Below are positions 1 through 18,293 of a DNA stretch of 64,000 nt, one piece after another. Each line of letters begins with the position of its first letter. Within the stretch, counting starts at the first letter, position 1. This DNA comes from Trema orientale. Lineage: Eukaryota > Streptophyta > Magnoliopsida > Rosales > Cannabaceae. The position numbers and the translations under genes are program-made. Location of the stretch: contig JXTC01000004.1 of the NCBI GenBank assembly GCA_002914845.1, positions 940,098-1,004,097 on the forward strand, read 5' to 3'. The notes under the pieces are model-generated. The model saw only the letters and a program-made list of their open reading frames with translations, made no database searches and was not told where the DNA came from.

Positions 1-2094
1 GCTTTTTTTTTTTTTTTCTATGCCTCCCCCACATCTATATGCATATTTACTGATCTTGAGTTCACATATAGGTACTCTATACGTGCATTTTCCTAGACCG
101 CAGAGAAAAATCATCAGACTTTTTTGATAGAAACATTAACGGAAACCCATGTAGTTGATTGAGAAAGGAAAATAACGAAAGACACATGTACGTTTTTGAA
201 AGTGAAAGGAAACCTAACAGAGAACTGATATATATATATATATATATGTGGACATGATATAGTCCTCGAGATCACTCTCGTTTATGTTTGGTTAACACAA
301 GTCATATTTTAACTAATCTGTATTGGTTAGAATATGACCGATATTAGTTAAAATATGAACGAGGCAGGATTACATATATCTCCTATATGTATATATATAT
401 ATGGAGAACTTCTCAATGATTACAATTTTTTTGTGACCATGAATGGATACTAAAAAAAGTAGTGATAGCATTAAATTTTTTTGATAGTAATAAATAGCAT
501 TAAATTTTTTTGGCCAACCACCAAACTAATCACTATCGTAGAATATTAGATCTAACAGCTTAAACCATTGTAACCATCCATAGGTAAATATTATTGTAAC
601 TATTTAAACCAAATCTATATATATATATATTAATTGCTTAGGACAGTAACATGATCCAAACTCAGTACAAATTCTTTTGATGAGATCACACTGAATACAC
701 ATGCTGTAATTGCTTTTACGTTGGAACAAATTTTAGTTACTTGGCATAGTACTACTGAACACTACAGTTTTTTCTTTTATATAATTGAGTACGTAGTAAT
801 AGTAATGGCGATTCAGAAGAGGTTACTCATAAAAGTACAAATATGAAACAGATTGATCAAGGGCCTTTACCGTGGGACCTTGATCATAATTAGTTCTTAA
901 TAATCTGCCTACTTATGATTACCATATATAACAATTATTAATTTTTCCTTTAATATATATTAGGCTGATTAATCAATGCTAGTGTTAAATCAATTGACGT
1001 AAACGCCTTTGCGGCCACATGCACCCACCATAGTAGTACCAGTACCAGTTAATATTGCCAATAGTATGAATCATTACCACTGGCTTGTATCACCTAATGA
1101 CGTGGAGTAGAATAATGGTAAATGTTTGAAACACTAAATTAATATTCAAAGGAAAGTCAAAATTGCAAAGATTTATCTCAAAGGATTAATTATTTTCATA
1201 TTTCTTTATCTATACGGAAACCAAAAACAAATACAATGAATCTTATACTGCTAAACTAATTAATTAGCTGCTTTCAAAAAAAAAAAAAAAACTAATTAAT
1301 TAGCTTGCTTAATAACTTTATTGAAGTGACGTTTTGACTTACATCAGCTAGTATAGTACTTAGTACTATATAATTAAACATCGTAATGTTGTGTTACTGT
1401 CACATTAAGAAAAATTACAATGAAACGGCACTCGATTGCAAACATGCATGTACATATTATATGTCACATGATAAGTATATATAGTAATGATTTTCTACTT
1501 TAAAAAATAGAAGAGATGATAATAAAAGGAAAGAAGAAGATTGCAGCACACTAAAGAGAACCCATAACGCATACTTATATTAATATATAAAAATAAATAA
1601 TTACTCTCAAGTCCAAATATGAGGACATGAGGCAAATAAAATTTACAGAGGACGAGTTCGTTTTCTTTTTATTCTACCGAATATATATATATATAATTAT
1701 ATGGTTGATAGAGGAAGAGAGAAGAACCGAAGAAGAGAGTACTTGGTCCTAGTATATGTGTCTTTCATGTGTTTGTACCTTGGTTTTGTTCATGTGGAGC
1801 TACATGATGAAGTCGAAAGAAGTCACTAATAAGCCGTTGGAAAAACCCAAAGAAACCAAAATCTAATTATCTTCACGTACAGATCAAGAGATGGGGCTTT
1901 GTGATCTATTTCTATATCCAAACTTGGGAGAAAGCTGAGGCTGAGAGACCCGGATGGAGAAACATGAGATCATGACCAATTTCATCAAGAAGATCATAGC
2001 ATATCTCTTTTAATTATCAACTTTTTCCAATTTGGAGATATATATTGCAACCTTTTTTTTTATTTTTTTATTTTGGGGTGGAGAAAAAGAAAAT
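1..2094. other. Gene-free AT-rich region downstream of DWF4
   Basis: No open frame with recognisable protein character or convincing splice sites is visible on either strand. The stretch is AT-rich with short TA runs (for example near 227-247, 396-405 and 1681-1696). The last few hundred bases, next to the DWF4 stop codon, presumably include its 3' UTR and polyadenylation region. Confidence 0.6.
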
Positions 2095-6600
<4,506 letters not shown>

Positions 6601-7429
6601 AAATCAGATATGGGGAAGTAGTCCTTCTAGACTTGTTTAAAAGTAGCTAACATTTTCGACCTTTATAAAAGCCACTTCCTCTACAAGTGATTTCGATGAA
6701 AACAAATTTTTAGAGAACAGAAAAAATAAAAAGTAGAAAAACTTGATGAAACCAAAGCCAATAGCTTGATTTCGTAAGTTTCTTTCCTGTTTTTCTAGAG
6801 AGAGATGACAACAGAACGTAATAACGAGTTTGGATTATCGGTTGGCCATATATCTCAAAGAGCCACGCTGTTTTTATATTTGAAAATTGTAAAGTAGTTT
6901 TCTCTTCTTTTTTTTTTTTGGTTTTAATTAATTTAAATTTTTGTGTGTAAAGTATCTCAATTTATTTACAATATGACCCCATGTTTATGGAACCCAGACC
7001 CAGTTCTATATTATATGCAATCCCATAATATACTCTCCGCATCCATTTTAAAAATAAAAATATTTTTTTTATTGATTTATAGCTTCATTTTCTCTCTGCT
7101 TTTTATTTTTAATTTCCAATTATTGTGGAGGAGTTGATTGAGAAAATAAATAATTATTAACGTTTGTGTTTAACCTGGTGAAAAAAAAAAACGTTGTCTC
7201 AGGACCACCTTAGTAGTGTGAAGTAGCCCCGACATAATCAAGTGAGAGCCTTTTGATCTGGACTCATTCCGCTATCGTCCTGTCCTGCCCTGCAGTTTGA
7301 TACTTGTTTTTAATTCTTATAGTAAATCTTTTAATACTACGTGATTTAAAATGTTTTTATGAATAATTTTGAAATTATGCAAAATACAAAAACCATTATT
7401 GTCTCTTTAGTGTCATATATTAATAAAGA

Positions 7430-7634
7430 CAGGGACAGAGTCAGGATTTTTATTTAGTGAGTGCTAAAACTATATATCTTATCTATTTTGTGGGAGCTAT
7501 TATATATTTTTCTATTTTTTAGACAGAATTTTGTATATAATTTTGACTTAAAAAATTATAAATATATGTAAATTATTAATTTTTTTTTAAAAGAACGAGA
7601 AAATTGAGTAGAGGCTTAAGTGACTCTGTCCCTG
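7430..7634. mobile_element. hAT-like MITE (205 bp)
   Basis: The element begins CAGGGACAGAGTCA and ends with its exact reverse complement TGACTCTGTCCCTG, a 14-bp perfect terminal inverted repeat. It is flanked by 8-bp near-identical target duplications, AATAAAGA at 7422-7429 and AATAGAGA at 7635-7642 (7 of 8 match). An 8-bp target site and a CAGGG start are hAT-superfamily traits, and the ends resemble Tip100-like elements. It has no coding capacity and is non-autonomous. Confidence 0.8.
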
Positions 7635-9128
7635 AATAGAGATATAAGAGTCACATATAAATTTTATAATAAGTGTGTCATAGAATTTTATTAATATACA
7701 CCACATGTCCTCCAACATTTTGTTGAATAATTGGCAAATCATTTGTCAGATCTTAAAATTTGATTTTCTAGACAATATTACCTACATCTCAAATTACCCT
7801 TAGAAAACTAAAACACACCTATGTGCTAACACTTGTAGTTGAACAGTGTCAGTTAGGATCATGTCTTTCTTTGATAGGAATCTATAAGATATTCGTAAGC
7901 TTCCTCCCAATGAAATTTAGTTACGCGAAAAAGAAAATCTTAAATAATAATTGTCTTGCACAACAATATATGGGGGCATTTTAGTCACTTATTTGCTATT
8001 GACTATTGAGTATGATTATAGTGAGCGAGAAATCTACTAATAGTGGTCCTGCAATATATATGCTTATTATAAAGTTAAATGTTTCGTCGTGTACAACCTT
8101 GTTTTTTTCCCTATGTCTTCATGGTACAAATATGGTACTCTACAGTACAGGAAAAATTAATTTCCACAGCAACCGAAGGGGGGGAAAAAAAAAAGTCAAA
8201 ATGTTTAGTCTAGATACAGCAGTCCTGACTCGTAACCCAATAACAAATCAATTAACATGTACAAAACTAATATTAGTCTAGATACATCATGTCATCAAGC
8301 AAGATAATGAATTCTTCATCCTTAAAAAAAATAACGAAAGAAAATAGAAAGCTGTATTAACTATTAAAATTCACGGATCATACCAATAATACCCGTCCTC
8401 CTTTTTCTTTTCTTTTATTTAAGAAAAAAAAGGAAGAAAAACTTCCTTTCATTATTTTTAGACAATTTGAGACCCACTCATCTATTATAAATAAATAATA
8501 TGCAATGAGACATATTTTAAAGTATTTGTCAACTTATCTAACTCCTTTCTATCATTGGACACTTCAATTGTAATAAATAATTACCAGTATAGGCTTTTCT
8601 AAATTAGAGAAGCGAAAATCATATTGTAATCAAATGGCGCCATATATATGTAAATTTCAATGGATCTAGTATTGCATGCAAATATCACAAATTAGAAATT
8701 AACATTCACTATATATGGTAACATTTTCTTTTTTGAGGAAATTGTAATAATAAGGTAACAGATTTATTTTAATGATTAGTTATCTTCTTAACGAGCAAGA
8801 GCTGTATGGTCACGCCAGAATGTATAAGCTAGCTACTACGGTTGTCCATTCTTATTTATTATTATTCTTTTGGGAAAAAATTAAAGAATATCAAAGCACC
8901 TTATACACACACACATATATATATATATGGGGCAAAACGACATATGTACTTGTGATTATTGCGATGGTTAGAGAAGGGCAAAGCAATGGGATGGCCGGAC
9001 CTGATCTAATATCCCGATTCTTTGGGCGGGACTGACTAAACTATTCTTCCCTACGTTATCCTTTTTGAATAATTTTTTTGATTTATATAAAAATGGATAA
9101 CTTTGACTGTACATATCGACTGTAAGGT

Positions 9129-9340
9129 GACATGTCTTCACTACCTAAAGTGTGGGCGTGTCACTTACCTTTTTTGTTTTTGTGTGTACCTACAAATTAC
9201 ATTAACATATATATGAATATAACACACTCTACATCTATACGTATAGCAAATGACATGTCTTCACTACCTACAGTGTGGGCGTGTCACTTATAATTTTTGT
9301 TTTTTTATGTGTACCAACACGAGTATAAACATACATATAT
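9129..9340. repeat. Tandem duplication, period 123 bp
   Basis: A block starting GACATGTCTTCACTACCT at 9129 recurs at 9252. The following AGTGTGGGCGTGTCACTTA is shared, then the copies diverge gradually. Nothing links it to a gene. Confidence 0.75.
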
Positions 9341-9537
9341 ACGTATATTTGAAATATTTTTATTAATCTAAAATATATTCCCAATTTCCGAAATATTCCA
9401 ATTTCTGTCTTCTGGTATCAAAGAAATAGAGGAAATGATATATACACATATTTTATTTTATATATGGATATGGGCAAGTCCAATCATATGGAAGAAAAAT
9501 ATAAAACTGCTAACGGATAGGTTTTTCATTATTAGAT

Positions 9538-9566
9538 TTTTATTATTATTATTATTATTATTATTT
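9538..9566. repeat. (ATT)n microsatellite
   Basis: About nine consecutive ATT/TAT triplets in gene-free DNA. Confidence 0.85.
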
Positions 9567-9940
9567 AACTGGGTGGGATTCGAATAGCAAGAGGTCATAC
9601 CTGTAACCATAATTAATTTTCCCCACTAAACATATTTCCAAATGTAACATATATATAGCTCTCTCTCTCTCTCTATATATATATATATTTACATGCATTA
9701 GTATAACACACATCCCTTTTTGTATGTGTGTATATATATATATGCAGATGTTAATGTGTACATGTTGTATGCTTTTCATGTAATTAATCGATTGATGATA
9801 TTGACTAATATGATAGCTACTAATCAGCTTAACTCATTATTGATCAGCATCGTAATATTCTCAATTGAGGTGTTCTAATAATTATGAGAATTTCTATGAT
9901 CATGGCATGCCAATTGCATGGACCCACTATCCTCCGCCGA

Positions 9941-9975
<35 letters not shown>

Positions 9976-10929
9976 AAATTGAAAATAAGCATTGTGTTGT
10001 GTTCTTTGGTTCGATATATCTATATTTATATACATACATCTTAACGAAAACTTTCAAAATTAAAGGACCGGTCCATTTTCCAAAAAGAAAGATTAGTTAA
10101 AAAATATTGGTACTTAGCATTGTGCTATGTCTTTAAATTTTTCTTCAAAAAGTTTTAAAATAGGAAAAAAAATAAAAATCATCGTAATAACAATTTACAA
10201 CAAGAAAGTTTGAAAGACAAAACAATATAAAATGTTTATGATACAAAATGAAATTAAATCGCATATAGTCTACTCTACGTAAATCACTTGCATATGAAAA
10301 AAGAAACTAATTATTATTTTTTTTAATTCTGAAATTAATCAAAAGGTCGAATTTTTAATTTTTTTTCATTTAATTCCTTTCTTAAGGTCTCTCTGTATTG
10401 AGTATATTCTATTAATCAATTATCACTTTCGTTTTCATCTTTTAATTTTTGAAGGGAAAGACTGGAGTTTTCTTTGTACGTACCTTTACTTTAGGTAGAA
10501 CTCATACGTCATAAATGTCGTATTACTCTATATAACGGAAATTGAAGTTGATCATTCAAGACTTTCAGCTAGCTATCTTAGCTTGTGAAATTAATGTTAA
10601 TCGTCAGAGCATAAAGTTATATATAGTCTATTGGAACTTATATGGAAACAAACTTATATATAGTCTATTGGAACTTATATAGGAAACAAGGAATGTAGAG
10701 ACAAAATTTTATACGTCAAAGTTGATGACTTTAAAGCAATACTTCAAGTACATAAATAATAATAGCATAAAATTCATCTTCGACAATTTGATAAAAACTT
10801 TTGAGAAATATAAAAGCTGCAAAATTGAGAATAAGGCATTTTACTTGCTCAATTGAGGCAGCACTTGAAACCAAGGAAAAACCATTACTATTTAGAGAGT
10901 GATGCATTTTGTTTGACCAGTACCTGCCT

Positions 10930-11091
10930 TTTTTTTTTTTTTAAAGTGGGGCTTAACTAATGACCACCACTTACTACAAATTAAAGAAAAATGATACACA
11001 CACACACTACCAAGGTTTGAACCCCTGACCCCCCCAAACACACACACATAACCCTCAAACCTTGGACCAACTGAGCTAGCCCCAATTGGCT
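10930..11091 (-). mobile_element. tRNA-derived SINE, copy 1, with perfect 14-bp target duplication
   Basis: On the minus strand the element starts GCCAATTGGGGCTAGCTCAG. It carries a polymerase III A box (TAGCTCAGTTGG, 11067-11078) and B box (GGTTCAAACC, 11014-11023), and runs into an A-rich tail, the T run on the + strand after 10929. The flanks carry the same 14 bases, ACCAGTACCTGCCT, at 10916-10929 and 11092-11105, a perfect target-site duplication from LINE-type retroposition. A second, more decayed copy is at 46.2 kb. The perfect duplication suggests fairly recent insertion. Confidence 0.9.
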
Positions 11092-12276
11092 ACCAGTACC
11101 TGCCTCTTTATGACCACTTAGAGCATCAATTGGTCATCTTTCTCTTCATTTGCACGTGTGAACATTATTGTCCTTCACGTGATCAAGACCCAACTTGCCT
11201 TTCCCAAATTCCACATGGTTTGTGGAAAGTGGAAGGGAAAGATGGGAGAGTTAATCAGTCACCTTGTTTGGCTAACAGCCTAACAAACGAGATCAAGGGC
11301 ATTACATATTTTAACCATTCTAACTGAACCAAGTTTCGTGATAAGTTGTCTTTTGCCTTAAAAAAAAGTGAGATGAAGAGTTATAATTTAATCACAATTT
11401 GTTTTAAAAATAAAGAGGACCACATTATCTAATATTACGATATTTGTTCCTAATTACAAAATAAAATAATCGAAGAGGAAAGTGAAGGATACTAGCTAGT
11501 GATTGTCAAATGCAAAAATAAGAATAAAAAAATTGTATACTACTAATTGCTTGGCTTCGTGTGTCATGTATCACTTGGAAGGAGTTTGAAAGAGCGAATT
11601 CATCTTAATTCGAGCACAATTTTGACTCAATTTAATGTAAGTTGGCAGCATTGCAAAATTGTAATATATTCAATATATTGATATCTCGCCCAATTCAAAA
11701 TTTCGAGTTGGGTTACGATCACGACACCATATATTGAGTTGAATTCAGAAGAGTTGGTGTTCTTGAGATTATTCTTTTAAATCGATCACTGACTTGTTTG
11801 TTTATTAGTTTATTTTTAAATTAATTTGTTTATCAATTTTTTAACCGCAATATTATTTATGTATCAATTTGTTTTACTTGAAGAATTTATTTATCAAATG
11901 ATGATTGTCATTTTTTAATTAGTAAAAGTTAAGTTGCATAAATAAATAGGCTCATTTACCCACTGAAATACAGTGTATGTCCTATATATATTGGGAATGT
12001 AACTACTATGCATTTAATTAGTCTTCATCTGTTGTATTATTAGTTTATAACAACTTATATTCTAATGCATAGCATTTAACACTATAAATAAGTATCATAT
12101 AATTTATTGAAAATTATTACGATGTGACTTATGACAACTTTAAATTCAATCTCTCTTGTATCGACACTCCAAAAACTAAGTCTAACACCCCTTGGCAGAT
12201 CTAAAGCCTTTACGAGAGAGATAAAAGATTGACGGAGTCCTTTGTTTATTCTAACTGACGAAGGCACAAGACAAGC

Positions 12277-12483
12277 CACGTGTCATGGAAATCCACGTGG
12301 CATAACAACCTGTCATTTTTTATTGTCATGTAAATAATTAACAAAGATTAGCTAAGGCCTAAGCCTAACCAAAACCAGACGAACAAACCCTTGTACCTAA
12401 CCACTCGTGCGGGTGACCAACGCACCAATCATTGCCACCATAAGCATGCATTGGGAAGCCTCCACGTGGCTCGAACACACGTG
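12277..12483. promoter_or_regulatory. Cluster of four CACGTG G-boxes
   Basis: Perfect palindromic CACGTG hexamers occur at 12277-12282, 12294-12299, 12463-12468 and 12478-12483. Two have CC/GG flanks (CCACGTGG), a form favoured by bZIP and bHLH factors such as ABA-responsive, PIF or BZR-type regulators. The nearest annotated start codons are DWF4, about 5.8 kb away at 6470 (the cluster is on its 5' side), and the small membrane protein at 19957. The regulatory role is inferred from motif density only. Confidence 0.45.
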
Positions 12484-15363
12484 AGATTGAAAAGACGTCT
12501 GCAGTGTACCATTTGTTGGAATTTATTGCTCACCAGCCAATGTACTTTACAGCCGGACTTTGAATAGACCGGAATTTGCAGGGGGAAAAAAAAGAAAAAA
12601 AGAAATAAGGGGTCGACAAAAATATCTTTAACGAGACAAAACCCTTCAATATTTTACCTCATTAACCGTGGGGTTTGTAACTTTTTGTTCCGTTCTAGTA
12701 AATTTTTGAAAAAGTTCTTCGTTCCGATTAGGGTTTAAAAGGACTCATGCTTATTAACTATGATTGACAATTATAAAAATTTAATCATGACAAGTTTTTA
12801 TTAAATATGAGACTAGAGAAGTTTTTATTAAATAATGGTTTTATCCCAGTTAAAGGGATAGTATTATTAGATAGACTTGAAGTAAGTAACAAATTTTTTA
12901 TGCTTGATTATAGACACTCAAAATTTATATTAAAAAAAACAGTATCATAAGGAGACTGATTTGCAAATGCACCTTATCTGATCCTAAGGAGATCATACTA
13001 ATTTAAGTTGTCTAGTTCAAAACCATATCATATCATTTCCTACAGGTTTTTTTGTGCAAATATGAGTTTTTCTTATGTACTCATTTTTTTACACCACTTA
13101 CAATATAACGTACTAGAATTTTACTAGTTACGACCACAATATTGTGTTTTTTTTTTTTTTTTTTGAGCTAAACCCAATAGTTGTTTAATTAAGGAACAAT
13201 TTCTAAAATTCTAAAATATATCCACTCTCTACACAAAACACACGTATGCGTATATATATGTATATTACATATATTTATTATATATTCAGAAAAATAAGCC
13301 ATATCTTGATAACTAGTTCTTCTGGTTTGAAAAGCATATAAGGTCAGGTAGAATTTAAAAAATAAGAAAGAAAAAGAGAGACAGAGAGAAGGAGAAGAAC
13401 TATTGGGTAGAGGTAGATCAGTGATATTATGTGACGAGTTCATTGTCTCGTCAACTGCTTGGCCTCATTACTCATTTGGTATTTTTTATTAAAAAAGAAA
13501 AAATGAAGAAAAGAAAAAAAAGACACAAATACGCTTAGTAACAACGCTATACCGCATAGAATGCTTACCGACACGCACATATTATATGCTTAGTTTTGTA
13601 CGTGTAAGATCTTCGTGATGAGGGGCCAAAACTACTATATATTATAATGTATATGCCATTCATTCTCTGTCGTACGTCCCGAGCTTTTTTTTTTTTTGGC
13701 TGGAATGTGTCGTACATAACGTCATTAATTAATATATAAGTATCTTTGGTGATTTCATTTCAAATAAAAAATCACGTGGATTATTCCTGAATTGAAAACA
13801 ATAATTTATAGCTTGAAACACTATTTGTCACATGGATGTGTTATACGTTAGTACTCTGATAGCCATTGTAGGTTTATAGTCAAGATTTCTCTTAGAAAAT
13901 TTTCTTATGATTGATATTGATTGGTATCTAAGCAGACACGTGTAAACAATGTCAAATTATTAAGCAAGTACTCATAAATTTATAATCAACATTCATGTAT
14001 TACAATTTACAAGCAGATAATGTTTTTTTACATTAGAAAGTTTGTGAGCATAAAACAGTACATGCATGCATTAAAGATCTTGTTTGAAATTATTTGAACA
14101 TTCTAAGTATTGTTTTACAGCAGACCAACACTGACACCTCGACAACTCTATACGCATTTATTATACTTTTTTTTTTTCCTTCTCATACTGATCTGAACTT
14201 TTAAACTACTGTCTGACTCGTTCAGAGTAAATGAAAAAGAAAAGAGGATTGACTGATTGACTACATTATTGTTGTGAGCTAAATTTGGATTTAGTGTGTT
14301 TGACTGAACAGTAAGAAACTTCCAAGAAGCAACAACCAATTTCCTTTTCATTCATACAATACTTCTCTTTCATTAACAATTATTTGAACAATATTCTAAC
14401 AAAGAAAAGAAAGAAAAAATCTCGTATATGCAACTTGTATTTTATTTTTAAATGTACATGACATATCACCCTTCACGGCTTCACTTGCCCTTTGAATATT
14501 CTTTTCGAGTATTTATAAGAAATGCCCCCATTCTAAAAGAAATATTCGACTTGTGCTTTAAGGTGCATCATGATTGTGCGAACCAAGGTAGTCTCAATGA
14601 TTGCTCACGCGCGGGTTAGGCTTAAAAAACGTGGCCGCGCGATGCTCCAAGAATTCTCACTTCTCAGGCACCGTCAGACTCAGAGCACAAGAAATGATAG
14701 CACTTTGGGGCACTACTTCCCATGTTACAATCTTTGACCAGTCCTATCTTTTTTGTGGAACTCTCTCTCACACGCACGCTTGGCCTTTTTCCCTCTCAAG
14801 TCTCAACCAAATTATCACCGAAAAATATTAATAATAATAAATGAAAAAAAGGGCAGAGAATTGGATTTTGGAGGGCCTCAACAAATCATGCTGCCTCAAA
14901 ACTAGTCTCCTCTCTTTTTGTGGCTTTTAGGGAGTCAATGAGAATGAGATTCATGCTGTTGAGATAGGGACCATTTTGAACGAAATGAAACAAGGGGTAG
15001 GAAAAAGATAAGTTCTCTCTAAGGGCGTGGCTCATCAATGCACTTCAAATGGTTTTATCAACCGACTGAAAGGGCAGCTAGGGAGAAGGTATTTCAAATG
15101 ATGTATATCTCTTTGGCTTATTAACTAATGAAAAGGGTAGAGTTTAGTATTGAATTGAAAGCCTTATCTTTTGCAAAAGCAAAAGAACAAAATTCGAGTG
15201 TCTCTTCTCTTTCTTTTCATCGTCTTTTTACTGGGTACCCGATCCCACATAGTATCTAACTTGTCATAATAATGCACCGATTATCCAATAAGACAGAGTA
15301 GAATCAAAGATTCTCTCATATTAATGAAGTTCAGTGCTGTGGAAACATTTGTATGAGGTTCTG

Positions 15364-15604
15364 TTATATGGTTTTCCAAGCAACATGAAGACAATAAAAC
15401 CTTATGGAATGGTTTAATGACTTTATCAAGTGGAACCGAAGCAACCAAACATGAATATAATTATAAAGGAAAAAAGGGTATGAGCAGCACCAATGGAATT
15501 CTCCAAATGCAGTAGCAATCAATCCTAAAGCCACCCATTGGTGAACAACTTGGTATGCCGAATGGGTGGCCTTTTGCAACACATAATCAAGATACAGTAC
15601 AGGC
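15364..15604 (-). other. Exon-like segment, possible alternative last exon of the 18-20 kb gene
   Basis: A good acceptor (CTTTGCAG) lies just before 15604 on the minus strand. It is followed by 79 codons with balanced composition and then a stop codon at 15364. If spliced from the donor of the first exon at 19848, the phase is right (2 nt plus 1 nt), which would replace the two-helix domain with a different C-terminus. It is not in phase with the only obvious donor inside the second coding exon. It could equally be a UTR exon or chance. Confidence 0.25.
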
Positions 15605-18293
15605 CTGCAAAGTTGGCAAAATGAAGCAAAAAGTCAAAAGGGAGAGTGAGGTCTGAAGGTTATATATTAAAATTCTATTTGTGGCCTTTCAAGTTAGCGC
15701 CATAGATGGATTTAATAATCTCCACTTTCAATTTGTAAAACATGAAAAAAAAAAAGTAAACATATAAAGGGGGGGAAAAAAATCTGAGCACGAGACAAAA
15801 GGATGAACCTAGCTTTTCAATTTAGAGTGGGGAAAACAGATTAGGGAGAGCACCCTAACTTTTTTTCTGCTTTCCGCTACGTTGCACAGAACATACGGTC
15901 CCCCCCACCAATTATTTGATGGTCAGGATTCATGCATTAAGTCAGAATGACGGTGTGTAAGGGGCTAAGCCAACATAGTAACCCACTGTGATATGCATAA
16001 TTAATGCTTTGGTACAGCAATTAAAGCTTTAATCTAAGATAAAATAAAGGTAAATTAATTTAGACTTAGTGCTAAAGTATTAATTGGCCGAGAATTTCGG
16101 CCTTTTGTGCCTGAGCAAATGAGTATTGCCTGGTCTTGTCAACTAAAATGGAGTAGGGGCTAATTATCTTATGACAACTAGACCTACATGTTCTAAGAGC
16201 AGCAAATTAGAGAATCCGATAGTTCTTAAACAAGTATATAGTTTGTTAACTCCTTTATCATCTTCTTTAACCTGAAAAGGAGAGGAGAGACAGGGTGGTC
16301 TCCATGTCAAAAGCACCGAGAACTATATGAGTATGTTTCTTTTGAAACATACATAATACCTTGCCCTTCTAGGCAGGCAGAATATAAGTCTAGAGATTTA
16401 GGCCTAAGTGTCTAAATAGTTACAAATATATGATGGAATTCAGGTCTCACGTAAGTTGAATGTTTAACTTCATGGCAAAGAAACAGTGACAGTTCTTACA
16501 AGTAATGATAGGGGCGACGCTGCACTGTATATATATTTCTCCTAGCACAATCTTCCTATCAACACCATTTAAAGAAAGTATATACGTCTATCCTCAAATT
16601 TTTTTGAGGGGAGGGGGGGAGGGAGAAGCACTAAGCTTCAAATGTTTTATATAGTGCTAAATCTGTGTTCCATAAAGGTGCTTTAACAAGCCACTACCTT
16701 CATCTTTTTGCACCCAAATCAAGGCCTTTTCTATGCCAGAAAACAACCTAAGAATGTTATCATTACCACACTATTAGCACACGAACTACATCACATACAG
16801 CCTATAGACCTAATAATGTTTATAAGTTGATCCACTTACTTAGATAAGAACTGTATTAGAAAAATGAATAATTGAAATCAATCAATTAAAGTTACAGGCA
16901 TTATATTTAATTTATACAAAGGATTTGGAGAATAATTAGCTAGAAATATATTTGCTAAGAATGATGGAGCATCATGGATATATCCCTTCTATCTAGTGCT
17001 AAAGAAATAAACAGTTTTATGCTGCAATAATAGAGGCAATATTCATACACATCTATCATCCATTAGAAAAAGAAGAACCCTGTATGACTTTGAAGACATG
17101 GAGGGCCATATACTCATTATACTAGAGCAATCATGTCAGTTGTATGCCACTCACAACCGTCATTTTTCTCATTCTATTTCTTGCTCTCTCTTTTCTTCCT
17201 TTTTTTTTTCCCCCTTCTTCCGTTGCTCATGGTATCCAGTCATGTTTGAGGCAAAAAGAACAAAATGGTCCCGTAGGGGACCATGACAATACAAGCAAAG
17301 ATAAAAGAGTTTATTTTGGACTAAGCTTTCCGATGTTCTTTATCAAAAAAAAAAAAAACCAAGATAGGGTAAACCCAGTTTATTCAAGGGGTAAAGGTAA
17401 TAGAGATACATAATAACGTGGGATCTCGCAATAATACTTGCAAAACATATAAGAAACACGTATGAGATTTCAAAGCAAAATTATTCCAAAGGAACAATCT
17501 CAAAAATTTCGGAAAACTCATTGACTTTCTTACTACATATCAAAATCAACGAACATATATTCATATGGTAAGCATAGAAATTATTTAGTATTATACGCAA
17601 GTAATCGGCGTACATAAAAAAATAAGACCACCCAGATATGACTAGTTATACGAGTTAAAGAGGACAATAACCCTCGAACTAACTTAGTACCCCGCAGAAT
17701 TTTGTTCCAACTCTTCACATGTCTTATTTTAGTATACTGTTTCGCCATTGTCTTTGCCTATGTGTTGAGTTTGATTGAAATGAATGTCTGAACCAAGATA
17801 ATTTCATAAAAACAAAAGTCTCATGATCTAGATGCATCAGGAAGAACTTTTCAATATCTGCATAAATATATGACATCTATAACTGAAATGTCACTGGGTT
17901 TTTATATTGTTTAAGTCCTAAGTTCTAAAATCAACTTACAAGTTGGTAATGCCTCTTTCGATATAAACCTGGCATGAAAATTCTCAACAACTCGATGTAT
18001 AGCATTTGAGTATGAATTTCTTTACTTGGAGTTACAAGCTAATGAAAAAGAAAATTTGACAGTAGTTGCCTCTTGGTTAATATGTGTGGTGTCTACATGT
18101 GAAAAAAAAAAAATTCCTGAAAATTCTCACTGTACGCATGCGCCATGAACAGAGACAGAAAAGAACTGTACCATCAATCAGGAACAGAATGTGTTGACCA
18201 AGATCAGTAATGCAGGCTCCCGTAACATCAAATACGCTCAAAATGAAATGAAGGTGGCAGTTAATCTCCTCAGTCCAAGTTATATGGCAATGG

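Larger units (their letters stand above)
6601..18293. other. 11.7-kb gene-poor intergenic region
   Basis: No complete gene was recognised in this long AT-rich stretch. It holds the hAT-like MITE at 7430, the duplicated block at 9129, an (ATT)n run at about 9538-9566, a TA run at about 9942-9971, a short 37-bp tandem duplication at about 10616-10689, the SINE at 10930, the G-box cluster at 12277, and an exon-like segment at 15364-15604. Short open frames elsewhere lack protein-like composition and splice context. Confidence 0.6.

Noticed and set aside
8006-9035. Short plus-strand frames of 87-91 codons
   Set aside because: AT-rich, no protein-like composition, no splice partners and no recognisable domain.
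10930-11091. tRNA gene suggested by A and B boxes
   Set aside because: No cloverleaf can be formed; the A tail and target duplication show a SINE.
14601-14831. 76-codon plus-strand frame with a G+C-richer start
   Set aside because: No domain, signal or splice context; likely chance.
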